A stretch of DNA of 64,000 bases from Panopea generosa. Its lineage: Eukaryota; Mollusca; Bivalvia; Adapedonta; Hiatellidae. Location of the stretch: assembly GCA_029582155.1 (NCBI GenBank), contig CM055911.1, forward strand, positions 52,079,419 to 52,143,418. The letters run 5' to 3'. Position numbers and translations under genes: made by a program. Under the pieces are notes generated by a model. It was not told the DNA's origin. It did no database searches and saw only the letters and a list, made by a program, of their open reading frames with translations. Positions 44,404-57,584 of this stretch are shown here, piece after piece (positions within the stretch are counted from its first letter, which is position 1; each line of letters opens with the position of its first letter).

Positions 44404-46815
44404 ACTATAATTATAGTTTGGACATTTCATTGGTGCCAAACATACCATTCTCCAGTGAATATAGTCTGAAGTGGTTGTCTACCCCGCCCTTTCTTTAGAA
44501 ATAAATCAGTTTTAATCATTAACTGCTTAGTGTTCCTCTCACAGTTTTACATAATGTATTCATAACTTCATTATTTATTCTAGGGATGTTTATTATTATT
44601 AATTTTTTATCAATTTTTTTAAAACACTAGACCATAGTATAAGAGTTTATCTGGAGAGAGAGTGTTTTTTGTATGTTTTTTTAAACTAAAACTAATATGT
44701 TCTCCTATATTGAATGTAAACATGCAAATCTCATCTCATTTCCCTCCTTTATTGTGGTCACATACTCTTATGTGCTGCTGGAAATCAACATGCATTCCCT
44801 TGTGCATGAATTTGTGTCAACAGAAATCTATTTTAGTTAAAAAAAAAATGTAATCCTGTATTGCATGACATTAGTAAATCTCATTTCCTGTCTTTCCTGC
44901 CATACACAATTAGCATTGCTGTCAATCAAAAAACAGCCCCTGTCTGTTGCAATTGTGTTCAAGACATTTTTATTTTTTGTTTCAATTTAAAACAATCCTT
45001 TCCTATTGTGTACTATGGCTCTGGTGTCAACCATTTGTGTCTGTTTCAGTTTAAAACATTTCTACATTTTGTATCAATTTAAAACAATCCTTACCCGTTG
45101 TGTCTAATAGCACTGCTGTCAATCAAAAAGCAATCCTTTGTTTTTATTATTTATTTAATTTTAAAACCATACACAATTAACAATATTATCAATCTAAATA
45201 CAGTCCCTGGCAGATGTATTAATGTCACCATACATTTCTGTTATTATTTTTTTGTTTCAATTTAAAATGATACTTTCTTATCATGCACTATTAGGTTTTT
45301 GAGTCGAAGAAAATCCCAGCTTGTGCTGTGAGGTAACCCCCCCCCCCCCCCCCCACCTGGGGTCTTTCAGATTGCACACTATAATAATGTTTAAATCAAG
45401 AATTAAATATTGAGAGACAAGAACTGTTTTCACCCTGGGGAACTGGCCATCAATCAAAACTATTTTTTATACAAATGCATAATGTATTATTAATTTGTAT
45501 TTTTATACATGATATTTTTCTCTGTTTCTAATAAAAACTAGATTTAACAAACTTTTCTCTTTTTATTATTCAACACACCACCGCTGTTCATGTCAGAGGC
45601 CACAAGGTCAATCCCAGGCCTGACCTGATGACCTTTTGTAAATAACACTCGGGACTGAAACAGACCCTGAACTTACTTCAGAACTGAGCTTAAATGGATA
45701 AGTAAAGATTAATGTTTTGTTATTTTTGTAACAATCACTTATTGTATAACTTTTTCTGTATGCAGTGGAAATTCCTTGAATATTGTCCATTGGACATCTC
45801 AGAAGTGCAGCCAGGGTCAATCGGGGTCAGTCAGCAGGTGACAGAGATGTGGGTCCAGGATAGTTTGTACTTTAGGGATTCATAATTCATAAAAAAATTT
45901 CCCTCATACAGTCAGTCAAAACTGTAAGCAGCCAGTCAAGGGAAGGTACAAGCATGACATTATTAAGACTGGTTGTTGCTTCATACAATTTAACTTTGAA
46001 AGCATTAAAATGGGAAAAAGCAAGCATGATTGCTGTCACTTGTCAGTCCGTCTTGGCAAATGAGCAAAATTGACCTTTTAAGAACCTGCTTAAGACAAGT
46101 GGCTGCTTAAAAGAGACGACCAATTACACAGCTTTGACTGTGAACCTGGAATTTTCCTTCATGTTGGCGTCGAATAACCTATAATGTGTTTGTACGCCGT
46201 TAAACCTTATTCATTCATTCATTCTGTATTTAGCTTTACTGGCCAAAGGTCAAAAGGGTCGATGACATGGTAATTGCCGTCACCTGCGAGCCTGTCTTGC
46301 ATTGTTCTTGTAAACAATGTAGCACCTTCATCATTCTAATAATGTCTAGTGCAGTCATTAAGTTTTATATACAATGTAAATCAAATGGTCAGGCCCTCTG
46401 AGAAACACATTTACGTTCAATAATATCAAGATTACAAAATAGTTGACATACAAAATATTTGGAGCAGATACTTCCTAAATCAATATAATGTTAACAACGG
46501 CAGAAATTTCAGAAAGGTAATGTTTTGGTAATCAGAAATTATTTGTACACATATTTAAAAGTAGCACTGTCATTCATGTCTGATTGATGAAGGTATACTG
46601 TGTCACTTCCGTAGTAGAATAAGAAAATGCACATTGAGAATTGTTCAGTTTTAGCTATTGGATGCATAATGTCCTTGTTTGATATGAAGCATAGATTATC
46701 GCAAGTATAAATAGCTATCTTAATAAGTACGTATATAATTATGAATGTATTAAATTTTTAATTTCTTTAAAAATGGCAATATATTTCAGTATGTCAGGAA
46801 ATGATACTGAACAAA

Positions 46816-47265
46816 GGGGTCCTCCGTGGCTGAGTGGTCTACAGTCCTGTCTAAAGATCTCTTACTTCTCACTGTTAAGGTCATAAGTTTGAGTTAAGCG
46901 GGGCGGTAGTCTAATGGATAGAGTGTTGGCCGCTCACGCCAAATGTTGCGGGTTCGATCCCCAGCTCGACCCGATGCCTCTCATAAAAAAACACTCAGTA
47001 CTGGTTCTACCCAGGAAGCAGACTCGAGAGCGGTTCATATAAGCTTTGAGCTTCATCGCAAATCGAGCTAAAATAAATTATTATAAACTAAATTTGAGTC
47101 CCGCTCGCTCCAAAAACTTGATGAGAGAAAGTTTGCCAGTTACTTACCGAAGGATAGTGGTTCTTCTCAGATTCATTCTTAGGTCTTCCTCCACCAATAA
47201 TAACTGGATATGCCATAATTATATAACCTGAAATATGTTAAAAATGGTGTTAAACCCCAATTAAA
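46816..47265 (+). mobile_element. SINE family D, interrupted by a nested SINE (copy 1)
   Basis: The left part 46816-46894 is a tRNA-Ser/Leu-like head (GTCCTCCGTGGCTGAGTGGT). The right part from 47089 resumes with TTTGAGTCCCGCTCGCTCC and runs to GTTAAACCCCAATTAAAAAC. The insertion split the box-B region. Confidence 0.8.
46895..47088 (+). mobile_element. SINE family A inserted into family D (copy 1)
   Basis: tRNA-like head GGGCGGTAGTCTAATGGATA with box B GGTTCGATCCC, body ACTCAGTACTGGTTCTACCC, tail GAGCTAAAATAAATTATTAT. Flanked by TAAGTTTGAGT (46884-46894) and TAAATTTGAGT (47089-47099), an 11-bp target duplication with one change. Confidence 0.85.
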
Positions 47266-50200
47266 AACACAAAAAATAAATGTATATACTGATCAAAAAA
47301 GAATGTTGATTGACAAGGAGCCCAGACAAGTTGGTGAAAAGCCCAGAACAACCAGAAACAAGAGTTGTGGACTTTTAAATAAATGAAAAATGATCATTTC
47401 ACTGTCATCTTCAGATTTCATTTAAATCCGAATGTTTACAACAATAAAACTTGTGAAAATGCATCAGGAATGGAGGTTATTGAGCAGAAAAATATTTTTA
47501 CAAAGGGAAACAAATCAATTATTATAAGAAAAATGAGTTATTTCCCTTTGACAACAATTAATATAAACTTATTTATTTTTACCTCTATTGTAATGCAAGT
47601 TATTACAACTTCAATAAATCATGCTCAATGATGTTAAACAGTGACCCCTGTGGCACTTTTTTCCTATACAACTATGTAATACAGTGACCCCTGTGGCACC
47701 CCAAAATTTACCCCCAGGGTCCTGGTTTCTAGATGCTGATTTTAACAAACACTGTAGGGGACCTCCATGCAATGCCACATGTAAAGTGTCTAAGATCTAC
47801 GGCTCTAACTTTCAGAGAATTTGAGGAAGTTTTCCTTTAAATGTGCAAATGAGACCTATGTTGGGGCGTTTGTTCAAAAATTAATTCAAGATCTTGTGGT
47901 TATATAACTGCTGTGCAAGTTTGGTTAAGATTCATTGAAAAATGGGAGTGCTATCGCGCCTACAAGAAAAAGGTTAACAGACAGAAAGTCTGATAAAGGA
48001 CAATTTTGTTTGTAACATTATCACTAGGGGTTATTTATTTATTTTGGCCTTAACATAACTGTATGCAATATGATTGGCTGTAATCAAAGTGTTCTGTGGA
48101 TTTGCATGGAGATGGTAACAATGTGGTTCCCATTATAGTTTGGTGAGTTTATTTAGTAACAGGGTACCAGTATATGTGTATATTATCTGACATTTCAAAT
48201 GATGCAAAAATGTTGCTAAAATGTAAAAAAAAACCGACAAGATGCTGTTAAGACAGCAATGGCTGTTTGTTATTTAGAATAAGTCGACTGGCTTTCATGT
48301 TGAATATTTCTGTGTATATATGCTGTTTATGTGATATTTGTTGTTTATTTAATTCTTGTCAAATCACATTATTATGCCAAGACGTTATGGTATTAATCAA
48401 TAATGGTACATATAATTCTTTAGTAAATGATCTGAAACTATATTAAATGATTTATGTCCCTTTGTTATGTAAAAAAAATAATAATTCCATGTACAAATAT
48501 GTGATTTATACATGTATATATATCAAAATAAAATAAACCAGGTACAGTCAAACCCAGTCAAATGAATGGGCAAACATGGCATTTTAAGACAGGTTGTTTC
48601 TTAATACAATTTAATTTACTCTGAAAGTATAGAAATTGAAAATAGCAAGTGTGGTTGCAGCCACTTGGCAAAATGAGCAAAAATGGCCTATTAAGAGAGG
48701 CTGTTGCTTAATACAGTTTAATTTACTCAGCGTAGAAATGGAAAATAGCAAGTATGGTTGCTGTCACTTGCTAGTCTGTCTGGGCAAAATGAGTAAAAGT
48801 GTCCTTTTAAGACAGGCTGTTGCTTTATACAGGTTAATTTGGTCTGAAAGCATAGAAATGGGAAATAGCAAATACGGCGGTTTAAGACAAGTGGCTGCTG
48901 AATAGAGATGACCACTTACACAGGTTTGACTGTACTATAATTATAGTTTGGACATTTCATTGGTGCCAAACATACCATTCTCCAGTGAATATAGTCTGAA
49001 GTGGTTGTCTACCCCGCCCTTTCTTTAGAAATAAATCAGTTTTAATCATTAACTGCTTAGTGTTCCTCTCACAGTTTTACATAATGTATTCATAACTTCA
49101 TTATTTATTCTAGGGATGTTTATTATTATTAATTTTTTATCAATTTTTTTAAAACACTAGACCATAGTATAAGAGTTTATCTGGAGAGAGAGTGTTTTTT
49201 GTATGTTTTTTTAAACTAAAACTAATATGTTCTCCTATATTGAATGTAAACATGCAAAGCTCATCTCATTTCCCTCCTTTATTGTGGTCACATACTCTTA
49301 AGTGCTGCTGGAAATCAACATGCATTCCCTTGTGCATGAATTTGTGTCAACAGAAATCTATTTTAGTTTTAAAAAAATGTAATCCTGTATTGCATGACAT
49401 TAGTAAATCTCATTTCCTGTCTTTCCTGCCATACACAATTAGCATTGCTGTCAATCAAAAAACAGCCCCTGTCTGTTGCAATTGTGTTCAAGACATTTTT
49501 ATTTTTTGTTTCAATTTAAAACAATCCTTTCCTATTGTGTACTATGGCTCTGGTGTCAACCATTTGTGTCTGTTTCAGTTTAAAACATTTCTACATTTTG
49601 TATCAATTTAAAACAATCTTTACCCGTTGTGTCTAATAGCACTGCTGTCAATCAAAAAGCAATCCTTTGTTTTTATTATTTATTTAATTTTAAAACCATA
49701 CACAATTAACAATATTATCAATCTAAATACAGTCCCTGGCAGATGTATTAATGTCAACATACATTTCTGTTATTATTTTTTTGTTTCAATTTAAAATGAT
49801 ACTTTCTTATCATGCACTATTAGGTTTTTGAGTCGAAGAAAATCCCAGCTTGTGCTGTGAGGTAACCCCCCCCCCCCCCCCCCCCACCTGGGGTCTTTCA
49901 GATTGCACACTATAATAATGTTTAAATCAAGAATTAAATATTGAGAGACAAGAACTGTTTTCACCCTGGGGAACTGGCCATCAATCAAAACTATTTTTTT
50001 ATACAAATGCATAATGTATTATTAATTTGTATTTTTATACATGATATTTTTCTCTGTTTCTAATAAAAACTAGATTTAACAAACTTTTCTCTTTTTATTA
50101 TTCAACACACCACAGCTGTTCATGTCAGAGGTCACAAGGTCAATCCCAGGCCTGACCTGATGACCTTTTGTAAGTACAAATGTAACACCCAAGACTGAAA

Positions 50201-51367
50201 TGGACCCTGAACTTACTTCAGAACTGAGCTTAAATGGATAAGTAAAGATTAATGTTTTGTTATTTTTGTAACAATCATTTATTGTGTAACTTTTTCTGTA
50301 TGCAGTGCAAATTCCTTGAATATTGTCCATTGGGCATCTCAGAAGTGCAGCCAGGGTCCATCGGGGTCAGTCAGCAGGTGACAGAGATGTGGGTCCAGGA
50401 TTGTTTGTACTTTAGGGATTCATAATTCATAAAAAAATTTCCCTCATACAGTCAGTCAAAACTGTAAGCAGCCAGTCAAGGGAAGGTACAAGCATGACAT
50501 TATTAAGACTGGTTGTTGCTTCATACAATTTAACTTTGAAAGCATTAAAATGGGAAAAAGCAAGCGTGGTTGCTGTCACTTGTCAGTCCGTCTTGGCAAA
50601 TGAACAAAAGTGACCTTTTAAGACCGGTAGTTGCTTAATACAGGTAAATTACTCTGAAAGCATAGAAATGGGAAATAGCAAATGTGCAAGCTGCTTAAGA
50701 CAAGTGGCTGCTTAAAAGAGACGACCAATTACACAGCTTTGACTGTGAACCTGGAATTTTCCTTCATGTTGGCGTCGAATAACCTATAATGTGTTTGTAC
50801 GCCGTTAAACCCTATTCATTCATTCATTTTGTATTTAGCTTTACTGGCCAAAGGTCAAAAGGGTCGATGACATGGTAATTGCCGTCACCTGCCAGCCTGT
50901 CTTGCATTGTTCTTGTAAACAATGTAGCACCTTCATCATTCTAATAATGTCTAGTGCAGTCATTAAGTTTTATATACAATGTAAATCAAATGGTCAGGCC
51001 CTCTGAGAAACACATTTACATTCAATAATATCAAGATTACAAAATAGTTGACATACAAAATATTTGGAGCAGATACTTCCTAAATCACTATAATGTTAAT
51101 AACGGCAGAAACGTAATGTTATGGTAATCAGAAATTATTTGTACACATATTTGAAAGTAGCACTGTCATTCAGATGTCTGATTGATGAAGGTATATTGTG
51201 TCACTTCCGTAGTAGAATAAGAAACTGCACATTGAGAAGTTCAGTTTTAGCTACTGGATGCATAATGTCCTTGTTTGATAAGTATGTATATAATTATGAA
51301 TGTATTAAATTTTTAATTTCTTTAAAAATGGCAAGATATTTTATTATGTCAGAAAATGACAGTGAAC

Positions 51368-51820
51368 AAAGGGGTCCTCCGTGGTTGAGTGGTCTACAGT
51401 CCTGTCTAAAGATCTCTTACTTCTCACTGTTAAGGTCATAAGTTTGAGTTAAGCGGGGCGGTAGTCTAATGGATAGAGTGTTGGCCGCTCACGCCAGATG
51501 TTGCGGGTTCGATCCCCAGCTCAACCCGATGCCTCTCATAAAACAACACTCAGTACTGGTTCTACCCAGGAAGTGGACTCGAGAGCGGTTCATATAAGCT
51601 TTGAGCTTCATCGCAATCAAGCTAAAATAAATTATTATAAACTAAGTTTGAGTCCCGCTCGCTCCAAAAACTTGATGTGAGAAAGTTTGCCAGTTACTTA
51701 CGGAAGGATGGTGGTTCTTCTCAGATTCATTCTGAGGTCTTCCTCCACCAATAATAACTGGATATGCCATAATTATATAACCTGAAATATGTTAAAAATG
51801 GCGTTAAACCCCAATTAAAA
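51368..51820 (+). mobile_element. SINE family D host, copy 2 of duplication
   Basis: As at 46816-47265; head GTCCTCCGTGGTTGAGTGGT, tail GCGTTAAACCCCAATTAAAA. Confidence 0.8.
51450..51642 (+). mobile_element. Nested SINE family A, copy 2 of duplication
   Basis: Flanked by exact 11-bp duplications TAAGTTTGAGT at 51439-51449 and 51643-51653. Confidence 0.87.
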
Positions 51821-52540
51821 ACACAAAAAATATATGTATATACTGATCAAAAAAGAATGTTGACAAGGAGCTCAGAGAAGTTGGTGAAGTGCCCAGAACA
51901 ACCAGAAACAAGAGTTGTGGACTTCTAAATAAATGAAAAATGCTCATTACACTGTCATTTTCAGATTTCATTTAAATTCGAATGTTTACAACAATAAAAC
52001 TTGTGAAAATGCATCAGGAATGGAGGTTATTGAGCAGGAAAATTTTTTTACAAAGGGAAACAAATCAATTATTATAAGAAAAATGAGTTATTTCCCTTTG
52101 ACTACAATTAATATAAACTTATCTATTTTTACCTCTATTGTAGTTATTACAACTTCGATAAATCATGCTCAATGATGTTAAACAGTGACCCCTGTGACAC
52201 TTTTTCCTATACAACTATGTAAAACAGTGACCCCTGTGGCACCCCCAAATTTACCCTGGTTTCTAGATGCTAATTTCAACAAACACTGTAGGGGACCTCC
52301 ATGCAATGCCACATGTAAAGTATCCAAGATCTACAGCTCTAACTTTCAGGGAATTTAAGGAAGTTTTCCTTAAAATGTGCAAATGAGACCGATGTTGGGG
52401 AGTTTGTTTAAAAATTCATTCAAGATCTTGTGGTTATATAACTGCTGTGCAAGTTTGGTTAAGATTCATTGAAAAATGGGAGTGCTATCGCGCCTACAAG
52501 AAAAAGGTTAACAGACAGAAAGTCTGATAAAGGACAATTT

Positions 52541-53126
52541 ACTATGACAAAAGCCCTGCTGGCCTTTTGACATGCAGAGTTGAAAATGATAAAATGGACA
52601 CAACAACATACTATTCTTACCTGGAACCACACTGAGTTGTAGTTTTCCAGAAACCACCTGACCGACAAGGAATTCTATTTTAATATCAGAAACCTCTGAA
52701 TGGAATAACACATAATGGTTAAATTTGCATGAACTTTATTTTGTGAATTTGTCCTATTTTATTTATTCGCGAAATGTTGAATTCACAACGGTCGAAAAGT
52801 GAAACCGACAGAAATGCATTTTATATTCAGATATTGTAAACATTCAGACAGTGGACACGATTGTAATTTTAGTGAAATCTTTGAATACAAGTGGATTGAA
52901 ACTCACAAATAATAGCGAATATAGAGTTCTCGCTAATAAAAAGTGTTTTACAGTATACTTGTATATATAACATGAGATAATTTTAACATTTCTCATTTTT
53001 CATTATTATGCAGAGTTCACGATTCTTTGTACAGAACTTTAAATTGCATACATGGTCTACAAATCAGGATAAATAAGATGCCAGTAACGATACAAGACCT
53101 ACTGGACCTCTTTACATGAACACATA
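52541..53126. other. Intergenic spacer
   Basis: A+T-rich unique DNA after the duplication; minus-strand frames of 67-69 codons at 52459-52711 are not recognisable. I see nothing else. Confidence 0.5.
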
Positions 53127-53677
53127 AAGGCCATAATGAATAAATTGCTAGATCATCATCACCGCCCGCCCCCCTTATCTTAATGCCGCCTCAACCTTTT
53201 TTTTATTTTCATACAAAAAAAACAACAGAAAACAAACAAAAAAAATTTTTAAAAAAAAAATAAAGGAAATTTTTTTTTTATAAAAAATCCTCACCCCTCC
53301 CCCTTTTTAAGTTGTTGTATGGTGTTTAGCGTCGCTTTTAACAATTTTTCAGTCATATCGCAACAGTGTCTACTTGAGACATATTCTAAGTGCTGTCACA
53401 CTGGAGTATCATGCCGCACACACATGGTATGATACCCAAACCCAGTCACATTATACTGACACCGGGCCGACCAGACCTAGAACTCTCCTCTAAATGCTGA
53501 GCGTCAAGCGAGGAAGCTTCTAGTACCATTTTTAAAGTCTTTGGTATGACCCGGCCGGGGATTGAACCCACAACCTTCCGCATGCGAAGCGGATGCTCTA
53601 CCACTAGACCACGCCTCGGTCCTTCCCTTTTTAAGAATAATTTGAATGATAATCTAGCGATTAATTTATAATGGCCT
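53127..53677 (-). mobile_element. AGGCCAT-type MITE carrying a nested SINE
   Basis: Left end AAGGCCATAATGAATAAATT + GCTAGATCATCATC and right end ATAATCTAGCGATTAATTTA + TAATGGCCT are inverted and match 24083-24263 in reverse. The A/T-rich interior is split by a SINE at 53312-53624. Confidence 0.78.
53312..53624 (-). mobile_element. SINE family B, full-length, tRNA-headed
   Basis: On the minus strand a tRNA-like head (ACCGAGGCGTGGTCTAGTGG, TAGAGCATCCGC, GGTTCAATCCC box B) is followed by a body GTACTAGAAGCTTCCTCGCT, GAGTTCTAGGTCTGGTCGGC, GTGGTATCATGCC-type, AGACACTGTTGCGATATGAC and GCGACGCTAAACACC tail. Exact 11-bp target duplication CCCTTTTTAAG at 53301-53311 and 53625-53635. The structure resembles V-SINE/RUDI-type bivalve SINEs; that name is only a suggestion. 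Confidence 0.88.
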
Positions 53678-55129
53678 AATAGAAAATAGTTTAAAGGTTA
53701 AAATGTTATACATTCTGGCAATAACAAAAAAACAGACAATATTCAATACAGAAATTATTGTTTATTTTCAACGTTAATACTAATACAACCGCTATAAATC
53801 AATAATACAGTTGACCTGTTAGTAATATATACATATATCAAGATAAACGGATATTGGAGATTAAACGATTCTGCGATAATAGTGAAAATAACAGTCAATG
53901 TTATTTATAACAGCGTAACTTAAATAGTATCAGACTAACCTTTTTACCAAATATGCATTATGAATTGAGGATTTACAGCGTACCGGCTCATGAAAATTAT
54001 TATAATGCTGACAGCCAACAGCTCCCATGTACAAAAACAAATTAACATCGGATTGAAAAAAGAAACAAATCGATTTTGCCTTACATGTTGTTGAATTTGG
54101 TATATCTCAGAAAGAATCTGAATGAAAAATTGAATGTCGTCAAGCAGATACGTGATATTTATTTTTAGAATTCGGATTTTGTTTTGCTTTTGCCACTCAG
54201 ATTGAAATATAATTTCTGTCTAGTTTTGGTGGATAATGCATATATTATATATAGGTATAATGTATATATATTTTTTATGCAATTTTGAACACACTAGGTT
54301 ATATACTGATCATACCTATTACTGCGAGTCTAAAACTTTGTCAAACATGTAAATAATTGCATCAATAATTAACAGTATTAAAGTTACTCAAGTGTGCTAA
54401 GTAATAAACAGTTGCCGGTACGAAATGTAAACAAATGACGACAATAACGGAAGCTGGAGCTTCTCAGATATTGTTATTATACGGGCATTTGGAGTAATAG
54501 GTATATAGCGGTATTATGTAAACAAGGGATATACAGATTTATTGGTAGATGAAGGTCTTAGAGTGAATCTAAGAAGAACCATCCTTCCACAAGTGGCAAA
54601 TTTTCTCAAATAAAGCTTGAACCCACCACCTCAGCAGTGAGAGGCCAGAGGTCATCAGACACCTGTGCCTTGGATCTCTTGGGAATCAGAAGACAACAAG
54701 ACAATGTAGTAGTGCAAGCAATACATACATGTAAGCCCCCTACCAGTTTACAGGTAGAAACTATAACTTTAGTTCAACTGAATAAATAAAATGACCTGCC
54801 TTATCACCTCATTGCCCTCTCAATCCACATGCTAAGTCTCACAAACAGTACTAGGATAGTAATCAAGTAATCTTTTTTTAATGGATGGATGGATGTCAGG
54901 TGAATAGTAAACCTGTAGTCCCTTCTGATAAAACCTGGTAGGGGACTTAAAACAACAAACTAATGCATAAATCAAGATTAAAAACATCAGCCAGTGAATA
55001 TGCAGAATGATCCTATCACACAAAACCTACAGAACTGCAGTTTCATGTCTTATAATCATTCAACAATAGAGCCAGTCTTCATAATTATCACCTCTGGTAA
55101 AGCAACGCTGAAACCAAGCAGAATATTGG
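53678..55129. other. Intergenic with repeat fragments
   Basis: 54060-54245 is a reverse fragment of the TTAA MITE interior (compare 41185-41345). 54380-54545 is the inverse of 21955-22130. 54545-54720 is a reverse SINE family D fragment (CCACCTCAGCAGTGAGAGG). A short GGAT run is at 54882-54895. No gene found. Confidence 0.55.
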
Positions 55130-55590
55130 TCTATCCAAGGACTTATATGGAGAAGGAAAAGCAACTGATTGAGATGTAATGATCGCTCGCATATTTACGC
55201 AAAATTTTGCGAAATCTCGTTTTCAAATATATTAACTTCTAATCTCAGAAATATTAATTAAATTTTTTTTTTGCACAATGGAATTCTCTACGAAACAAGA
55301 CCATTCCCATCAAATAATGTTTAAAACTGTTGAAGTACTTGTGGTTACAAAATTTGTTTACTGCAACGAAAAAAAGTCTACGAAACTACTTGAAATTTTA
55401 CTTCAAAACTGCAATATTTTAAATTCAAGATAATTTTGCATTTTTAAAATAGTATAAAACATCTACAGTTACATAAACCTTACATTTTATGTAAAAGAAA
55501 TAAATTTCCTGTGAAATTTGAATGATAAATGCTATTTTATTAACAGAGAGATGCAAGTTTCATATCCTTCTATATCGGTCCTTGGTTTAT
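55130..55590 (+). repeat. Diverged direct duplication, copy 1
   Basis: TCCAAGGACTTATATGGAGA and GCACAATGGAAT, GTTTAAAACTGTTGAA words recur in the same order at 56970-57440, about 1.83 kb away. Confidence 0.7.
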
Positions 55591-56969
55591 CATTTAACCA
55601 AGAAAATAAACATTGCAAAACATGATAAAACAGTGAGTTGTGTTTGGAAGTTTTCTACCACTCTGCAGATATCAGGAGTGACCTTACCTGGTAATATGGA
55701 CACTGAGGTAGACTACTGGTATGTCATGTGTTTAAAGATGATTCATTAAAGAAATATATGAACATATGGTTATTATTTTGCATTTGTTTTTTGATTGAAT
55801 AGTTAGCGTCATTTTTATACAAGCTCTCTGACTTGGATCAGCGATGAGAGACTAATGAAAATGAGTCAAGGATCACAGAGAATGTGGCCGGGTGGGGATT
55901 TGAATGCAAGATTGATTGTCAGTTTAGCGGAACAAGGTAACAATGTTCCTCAAGTATTTATGAAACCCAAGTGGCTCATGTTTCTCCAACATTTTCTTAA
56001 GTTTTACATTAAAACTTAACTTAAATTTGACTGGTTATGTAAATATTCTTTAATCAATATCAATGAAAACAACTGCAGTTATTATGGAGTCAGTCTGAGA
56101 TCTAGATTACCTGGATGCTTTTCATAGATTTAAATACTAAGCATTTTAAGCCAGCATAAAAACAACGTTTCTTTGCTATCTCCCAATCCTAGTTTCCAAA
56201 ATTGTGAAGACAGGTCGATTTTTTTTTAATTTCAAAAAATCATGAAGTTAAATTTTGTTTACAGTAAATGGCATACCGTATTACACAAACAATCAATAGC
56301 CCAAATGCAATAAACAAACAAAAACACTGTTTCCAATGCCCTGGTATGTGATAAAAAAGGATTTTGAGTAGGCAGGGTTTTTTTTATTGATAAATAGGGA
56401 GACCGCAAACAAACAATAGTTTAATTTCTGTTTGAGAATATACTAAAATATGCTATTATAAATGAAAAATGAGCCTGATTTTTAGCGCATTCAAAATAAC
56501 AGCATTGTAAAATTTTGAAGACAGAAATGTAATAATATACGATAAATGACAAAATAGCACCATTTATTAATAAGCAACACGATAATCTGAGCACTGCTAT
56601 AGATTCTGAACACATTTTGTGGTTAAAAATATCTGATAAAAAACGTACCTATATATACATACACAATTTAGAACAATAACGATAAAAATTACGAACATAA
56701 TGTGATAAAGATTTTTTTTAATAGGTGCACGATCACAATCACGTAACATACAGCATTCAAGCACTACAGGATCCAGGAGAATGCAACAAACCTTCCTGAA
56801 TTCTCTAACTACGTGTAAAAATGAATGTCAATTTTCATTGACTAAATAATGCCAGAGCTTTCCTTAAGCATGCATATATTTTATTCTTTTGGAAATATAG
56901 TTCTGTATAATATACTTCAGTTCCTTAATATTCATTTTGTTTTGAAAAAAACAACAGTTTTTATACCAA
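55591..56969. other. Intergenic; reverse SINE family C fragment at about 55835-55935
   Basis: Apart from the SINE remnant (AGCGATGAGAGACTAATGAA, GGGGATTTGAATGC) I see only A+T-rich DNA. Confidence 0.5.
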
Positions 56970-57440
56970 ATATCAAGGACTTATATAAAGAAAGAAAAGC
57001 AACTGATTAAGATGTTATGCGTATTAACGCAAAATCTTGCAAAATCTCATTTTCAAACATCTTAACTTTATCTCAGAAATACAAATCAAAATTCTTTCTT
57101 GCACAATGGAATACAGCAGTATGTGTTTAAAACTGTTGAAATATTATTGTTTTATATATAATGCAAAATTTAGGAATACTAAAAATGAAGGAAAGTACTC
57201 TTTTTTTTTTACTTCAAACTGCAAGATTTTAAATTCAAGATCATTTTGCGTATATAAAACATTATAAAACATCTAAGGTTAATTACACCATTCATTTTAT
57301 ATTAAAAAAAATTGATTCCCTGTAAAATTTAAATGATTAATTTGCTAAATTATTAATTCTTCGCATATTATTTTATCATCATTTAGTAGAGAGATGAAAG
57401 TTTCCCATCTTTATATTGAAATCCTTGTTTCCATAGCAAC
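56970..57440 (+). repeat. Diverged direct duplication, copy 2
   Basis: Partner of 55130-55590: ATCAAGGACTTATATAAAGA, GCACAATGGAAT, GTTTAAAACTGTTGAAAT. Roughly 75-80% alike by eye. Confidence 0.7.
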
Positions 57441-57584
57441 AATATAAGAACATATTGCAACACAGTTTTCCACATTGCAACAATGACAAGAATATATGTT
57501 CTCATCTTGCCCCATACAAAAATAATCTGACAAATTTATAAAACAATAAGCTGATTATTAAAACTTGACAATTACCTTGTTAAT

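Larger units (their letters stand above)
43469..48004 (+). repeat. 4,536-bp tandem duplication, copy 1
   Basis: Starts in TGTTTGTAACATTATCACTA at about 43469-43472 and ends ...AAAGGACAATTT, where the same word restarts at 48007. No gene is carried; 63-139 codon frames within are not recognisable. Content in order: spacer, ACAGTCAAACC MITE (44001-44403), A+T-rich spacer, poly-C run (18 C at 45337-45354), second related MITE fragment (about 45908-46140), nested SINE pair, spacer. Confidence 0.95.
48005..52540 (+). repeat. 4,536-bp tandem duplication, copy 2
   Basis: Near-identical to copy 1 with scattered substitutions and a few indels: poly-C of 20 rather than 18, a loss of about 13 bp in the MITE left end (48544), about 74 bp extra at 50620-50695, and a loss of about 45 bp near 51270. 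It ends at 52540, where copy-unique sequence ACTATGACAAAAGCC begins. Confidence 0.95.

Noticed and set aside
46898-46975. A genuine tRNA gene
   Set aside because: Box A and B are present, but the sequence runs into a SINE body, has target duplications and recurs at several loci.
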